Below are positions 7,156-10,461 of a stretch of 10,461 bases of DNA, piece after piece. The notes beneath the pieces are model-generated. The model saw only the letters and a program-made list of their open reading frames with translations. It did not search any database and had not been told where the DNA came from. The DNA is from Nitrospirota bacterium (GTDB lineage Bacteria > Nitrospirota > Thermodesulfovibrionia > Thermodesulfovibrionales > JdFR-85), in assembly GCA_015485235.1 (NCBI GenBank), contig WFTX01000265.1, positions 1 through 10,461 on the forward strand. Direction: 5' to 3'. Each line of letters begins with the position of its first letter. Within the stretch, counting starts at the first letter, position 1. Both the position numbers and the translations under genes were made by a program.

Positions 7156-7245
7156 AAGGGGATTATTGGCATTTCCGCCTGTCTTTTTGAGATAATGGTT
7201 AGTAGCTCACTGAAAGTTGTTTTTGGGAAATGAATACGGTCTGAT

Positions 7246-7456
7246 TCCCGGGGTATGCTCTGAATTTTTCATTATCAACACCTGGTGGTTTATGTAAGCG
7301 CATCACTGTGTCGGCTCGGCGGAAACCGATCGGACTTTTCTACTCAATAACCCTTTTACCACTGATCAGGCTTGTTAAGGCACCGTCCATAACAGGCTTT
7401 CTCTACTCAGACACGACCGGAGCTTCATAATGAAAAATTCAGAGCATACCCCGGGA
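7246..7456 (+). repeat. intergenic repeat, copy 2: core bounded by perfect 30-bp inverted repeats
   Basis: The left end (7246-7275) and right end (7427-7456) are exact inverted complements over 30 bp, running from TCCCGGGG to TTCATTAT. The interior aligns with copy 1 in the same + orientation and lacks its 20-bp segment. CCGATCGG (7326-7333) and CTGATCAG (7362-7369) are conserved. The left flank AATACGGTCTGATTCC (7233-7248) matches the outer sequence at the right end of copy 1 in reverse complement, so the conserved tail is on the opposite side of the core here. The right end lies 25 nt before the possible TTG start of glnE, so the element may contribute to the glnE leader. No reading frame is conserved between the copies. 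Confidence 0.9.
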
Positions 7457-7547
7457 TAACTGAACAGACAGGGGAGACTTCTTGAGTGTACACTCCCATG
7501 CAGGGAAGAATTTATTCAACTGTAAGGTAAATTACGGAAACAGAAGA

Positions 7548-10340
7548 ATGAAAAACAGCACGGAGCATCTCTGCAGGGAGACCCCCGATCCCGGTCGGGC
7601 AAGGAAGAACCTGGAGAGGTTTCTGAAGACAGTCTCCGATCCGGAGCCGTTTGATGCCTTCATGCCTGAGATCGCCCGGCTCTTCAGCTTCAGCCAGTTT
7701 CTTGCCCACTTCTCAACCCTCTTCCCGGACAGGCTTCTCCATGCCCTCAGAACAATGGACCAGTCCGTGACAAAGAGCATCGTCTCATCCGAGATAGAAG
7801 AACTGCTCCCTCCCTTTGAAAAGACCTCAGAGGAGGAATTCATAAGGTGGGTTCGTTTCTTCAAGCGGGACCTGCTCCTGAGGATCACGCTGCGGGACAT
7901 TACCGGCCGGACAGGTACTGTTGAGGCGATGGAGGAACTCACCCATCTTGCCGAGGGGTTGATAGAAGTTACTCTCCGATGGTCCCTTGAAGTCTGCAGG
8001 CGCCGTTATGGTGAACCTCCTGAAGGGGCAGGGATCGCGCTCATCGGTCTGGGAAAACTGGGAGGAGAGGAACTCAACTACAGTTCGGATATTGATCTGA
8101 TCGCAGTTTATGACAGCCCTCCCGGCGAGACCACGGGGATACTCAGCCCCTCAGGGGTCTGTATGGGCAGGGTTTCAGTACATGAGTTTTATAACAGGGT
8201 GATTGAGGTCTTCTCGAGGATACTCTCGCTCCAGACCGATGACGGGATAGGCTACAGGACGGACCTCAGGCTCAGGCCCCAGGGCCAGAAAGGTCCCCTT
8301 GCCCAGTCGATTGATGCCTGCCGGAGGTATTATGAGAACTGGGCAAGGACGTGGGAGAGGATGGTCCTGATCAGGGCAAGGCCTGTTGGGGGTGATGGCT
8401 CCCTGGGGAGTGAGTTTATCGAGATGATCACTCCCTTTGTCTGGCGGAGCCTGGATTACCCCGATATCGAGGACATAAGGGCGATGAAGAAGAAGATAGA
8501 CTCGACATTCTCCCGGAATGACATCAAGCGGGGATACGGCGGTATAAGGGAGGCGGAGTTCTTTGTCCAGACCTTTCAGCTCATCTACGGGGCAGAAAGA
8601 AAATCAATCAGGAGCAACAGGATCCCGGATGCCATTGACGCCCTGAGGGGACTGGGTGTGATCCCTGTGGAGGAACTCGATTTTCTCTGGGAGAGTTATC
8701 TCTATCTCCGGAAGATAGAGAACTACCTCCAGATGAGGGACGACCTCCAGGTCCATAAACTCCCTGAAGATCCCGGTGGGATGGAGGTGCTTGCAAAGAA
8801 GATGGGATACCACAAGGTGGAAGAATTCACCACTGAACTCCGGGTGAAACGGATGGGGATCAAGAACATGTACAACTCACTCCTGGGGACTGAGGAGGAT
8901 ATCAGGAATGAGGCCCTCACGCTTCTTGAAGACGAGATGAGGAAGGAGGAGCTTCTTGGATATCTCACAATGAGGGGTATTCAGGAGCCGGCTGAGGCAG
9001 TGAGATCCCTTGTCGGACTCAGGGAGAGGATGGGGAGATACAGGACCAGGAGAGAGAAGGTCCTGATGCGGGAGGTCCTTCCTCTGTTTCTGGATGAGGC
9101 CTTGAGGAGCCCCTCTCCGGGCAGAGCTGTCCGGTTCCTGGAGCAGTTTTTCTCTTCCTTCGGAGGTGAAGAGGCATATCTGGAGTGGTTTCTCGACCAG
9201 AAGAGGTTTATAAAGGGACTGGTGAAGATATTCGCCCAGGCAGGTTACCTTGGGAGGATATTCCTCAGTAACCCCATCTATCTTGACCTGCTGCTGGAAG
9301 GTACGGTTATCAGGAAAAGGAAGAGTGCGTTGCTGGCCCAGCTGGAGAGGTATCTTGCTTCAGGGGATTACAGGGAACAGTTCATAGTGGAGTATAAGCA
9401 GTGGGAGGAACTCAGAATCGGACTTCTCTACTTCTCCGGCATATTCAACCTGACCGATCTGATGAGGGGGCTTTCGAGGCTTGCAGACTCCATAATCAAT
9501 ATCTCAGAGGGCCTTGCAGGTCTGGAAGGGCAAAACGATTCCTTCCTTACCATAGGGCTTGGAAAACTGGGAGGAAGGGAACTCACCTTCGGCTCGGACC
9601 TGGACATACTCTATGTAGCCAGGGGTAAGGAGGCAAACAGGTACGCTGAGACTATTACACGGATTCTCTCAGCCTACACGGATCGTGGCCAGCTATACAG
9701 CATGGACCTCAGGTTAAGGCCGGACGGCTCAAAGGGTACGATCCTGAAGGATATGGAGGGGCTCAGAACGTACTATCTCAGGAATGCCCGGCCCTGGGAG
9801 GTCCAGGCGCTGATCAAGGCCCGGCCTATAGGTGGTTCCTCTTCAATGAGATGGAAGTTTATGAGAATGAGAGAGGAGGTCTTCCGGAAGCGGGGTGCGG
9901 AGATCCAGTGGGAGGAAATCAGCAGTATGCGGACCCGCATAATTACAGAGGTCTCCGGGGAAGAGAAGGGGATGGACATAAAGTTCGGTCCCGGCGGGCT
10001 TGAGGATATCGAGTTCTATATCCAGTGGCTTCAGATGAAGAACTGGGAGGGGATAAGGGGTCTGCTTGTGCAGAATACCATGGAGGCCCTGCGAAGGCTG
10101 AAAGGGGCAGGGATCATTTCAGAGAGGGATGCCGATATTCTGAAGGATGCCTGGTTATTTCTGAGAACTGTGGAGACGCTTCTGAGGCTCGACGGCCAGA
10201 AGGCCCTCCAGATGGATTCGGAGACGGCAATAAACATCTCCCGGGAGGTGGGACTTAAGTCCGCTGATATGCTGGCTGAGAAGACAGGAAAGTTGAGGAG
10301 CAGGGTTTCGGAAGTGATAGGCTCAGCCACCGAGGGCTGA
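7548..10340 (+). CDS. glnE: bifunctional glutamine synthetase adenylyltransferase / adenylyl-removing enzyme
   Basis: GlnE attaches AMP to glutamine synthetase and removes it again, under PII and glutamine control, so linking ammonia assimilation to nitrogen status. Both nucleotidyltransferase halves are intact. The N-terminal (removing) half has GLGKLGGEELNYSSDIDL with Asp181 and Asp183, then YRTDLRLRPQGQKG and RARPVGGD. The C-terminal (adding) half has GLGKLGGRELTFGSDLDI with Asp684 and Asp686, then MDLRLRPDGSKG and KARPIGG. Numbering is from the ATG at 7548 (930 residues, near the family's usual 950). The alternative is TTG 7482, with GGGGAG (7471-7476) 5 nt upstream, adding 22 residues. 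I prefer 7548 because those extra codons have much lower third-position GC and look non-coding, although the ATG itself has only a weak AGAAG. The gene follows argS across the repeat. Confidence 0.95.
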   Translation: MKNSTEHLCRETPDPGRARKNLERFLKTVSDPEPFDAFMPEIARLFSFSQFLAHFSTLFPDRLLHALRTMDQSVTKSIVSSEIEELLPPFEKTSEEEFIRWVRFFKRDLLLRITLRDITGRTGTVEAMEELTHLAEGLIEVTLRWSLEVCRRRYGEPPEGAGIALIGLGKLGGEELNYSSDIDLIAVYDSPPGETTGILSPSGVCMGRVSVHEFYNRVIEVFSRILSLQTDDGIGYRTDLRLRPQGQKGPLAQSIDACRRYYENWARTWERMVLIRARPVGGDGSLGSEFIEMITPFVWRSLDYPDIEDIRAMKKKIDSTFSRNDIKRGYGGIREAEFFVQTFQLIYGAERKSIRSNRIPDAIDALRGLGVIPVEELDFLWESYLYLRKIENYLQMRDDLQVHKLPEDPGGMEVLAKKMGYHKVEEFTTELRVKRMGIKNMYNSLLGTEEDIRNEALTLLEDEMRKEELLGYLTMRGIQEPAEAVRSLVGLRERMGRYRTRREKVLMREVLPLFLDEALRSPSPGRAVRFLEQFFSSFGGEEAYLEWFLDQKRFIKGLVKIFAQAGYLGRIFLSNPIYLDLLLEGTVIRKRKSALLAQLERYLASGDYREQFIVEYKQWEELRIGLLYFSGIFNLTDLMRGLSRLADSIINISEGLAGLEGQNDSFLTIGLGKLGGRELTFGSDLDILYVARGKEANRYAETITRILSAYTDRGQLYSMDLRLRPDGSKGTILKDMEGLRTYYLRNARPWEVQALIKARPIGGSSSMRWKFMRMREEVFRKRGAEIQWEEISSMRTRIITEVSGEEKGMDIKFGPGGLEDIEFYIQWLQMKNWEGIRGLLVQNTMEALRRLKGAGIISERDADILKDAWLFLRTVETLLRLDGQKALQMDSETAINISREVGLKSADMLAEKTGKLRSRVSEVIGSATEG

Positions 10341-10367
10341 CGAAGCAGTAAGGTTCCTGAAGATTGT

Positions 10368-10409
10368 AAAAACATAAGGCGCGGCATGGGGCATCCCCTC
10401 ACAGCCCTC
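10368..10409 (-). terminator. tail of repeat copy 3: hairpin with T-tract on the minus strand
   Basis: The block starts 27 nt after the glnE stop. AAAAACATAAGG, CGGCA and CTCAC match the other two tails. GGC (10383-10385) pairs with GCC (10404-10406), and GGGG (10388-10391) with CCCC (10395-10398). The inner stem differs in sequence from copy 1 (AGAG/CTCT there) yet keeps its pairing. On the minus strand the hairpin is followed by CCTTATGTTTTT. The stems are short, so terminator strength is uncertain. Confidence 0.4.
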
Positions 10410-10428
10410 CAGCACAATATGGTGCAAT

Positions 10429-10461
10429 TCCGGGGGTATGCTATGAATTTTTCATTATAAA
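10429..10461. repeat. intergenic repeat, copy 3, cut by the window end
   Basis: The first 30 bases (10429-10458) match the terminal inverted repeat of copies 1 and 2, with one change in the CTCTGAA stretch (CTATGAA). The outer flank AATATGGTG (10416-10424) matches the outer side of the right end of copy 1 in reverse complement. Only three bases of the interior are visible, so the orientation of the core cannot be told. Confidence 0.8.

Noticed and set aside
1..10461. tRNA, rRNA or CRISPR arrays
   Set aside because: I saw no cloverleaf-type sequence, ribosomal RNA segments or regularly spaced short direct repeats with unique spacers. The only periodic repeats are the 11-bp Pho-box units.

Overview
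The window holds five recognisable bacterial protein genes, one probable small cysteine-rich gene, and a repeated intergenic element that none of the genes explains. Coding sequence is moderately GC-rich and uses AGG for arginine and C or G at third positions. Together with a Sec-exported PstS, a two-domain GlnE and a multi-domain kinase/GGDEF protein, this suggests a Gram-negative, environmental, chromosomal background. Nitrospirota or Desulfobacterota would fit, but that placement is a low-confidence impression. Nothing indicates phage or plasmid.

Layout. (1) 38-3049 (+) is a GAF-PAS-histidine kinase-REC-REC-GGDEF protein whose frame is open at the left edge. The second receiver and the GGDEF domain both look degenerate. 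(2) 2994-3551 (+) is an O6-alkylguanine-DNA alkyltransferase whose frame overlaps the kinase end. (3) 3629-3920 is copy 1 of the intergenic repeat. (4) 3941-4954 (-) is pstS, preceded by four 11-bp-spaced Pho-box-like repeats (4990-5029). (5) 5001-5189 (-) is a probable 62-residue Cys-rich protein whose 3' end overlaps the Pho box. (6) 5477-7114 (+) is argS. (7) 7117-7456 is copy 2 of the repeat. (8) 7548-10340 (+) is glnE. (9) 10368-10461 is the start of copy 3, cut by the window edge.

The genes do not form one pathway. They are housekeeping and stress functions: arginyl-tRNA charging, glutamine synthetase control, phosphate capture, alkylation repair and signalling. pstS stands without pstCAB.

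The most unusual signal is the repeat. It has a core of about 210-230 bp bounded by near-perfect 30-bp inverted repeats, with GAATTTTTCATTAT at the inner end. One side carries a conserved tail with a hairpin and CCTTATNTTTTT on the strand leading out of the core. In all three copies the tail begins 2-27 nt after the stop codon of a gene (pstS, argS, glnE), in the same orientation relative to that gene. The core, however, lies in opposite orientation relative to the tail in copies 1 and 2, as though the segment between the inverted repeats had flipped.
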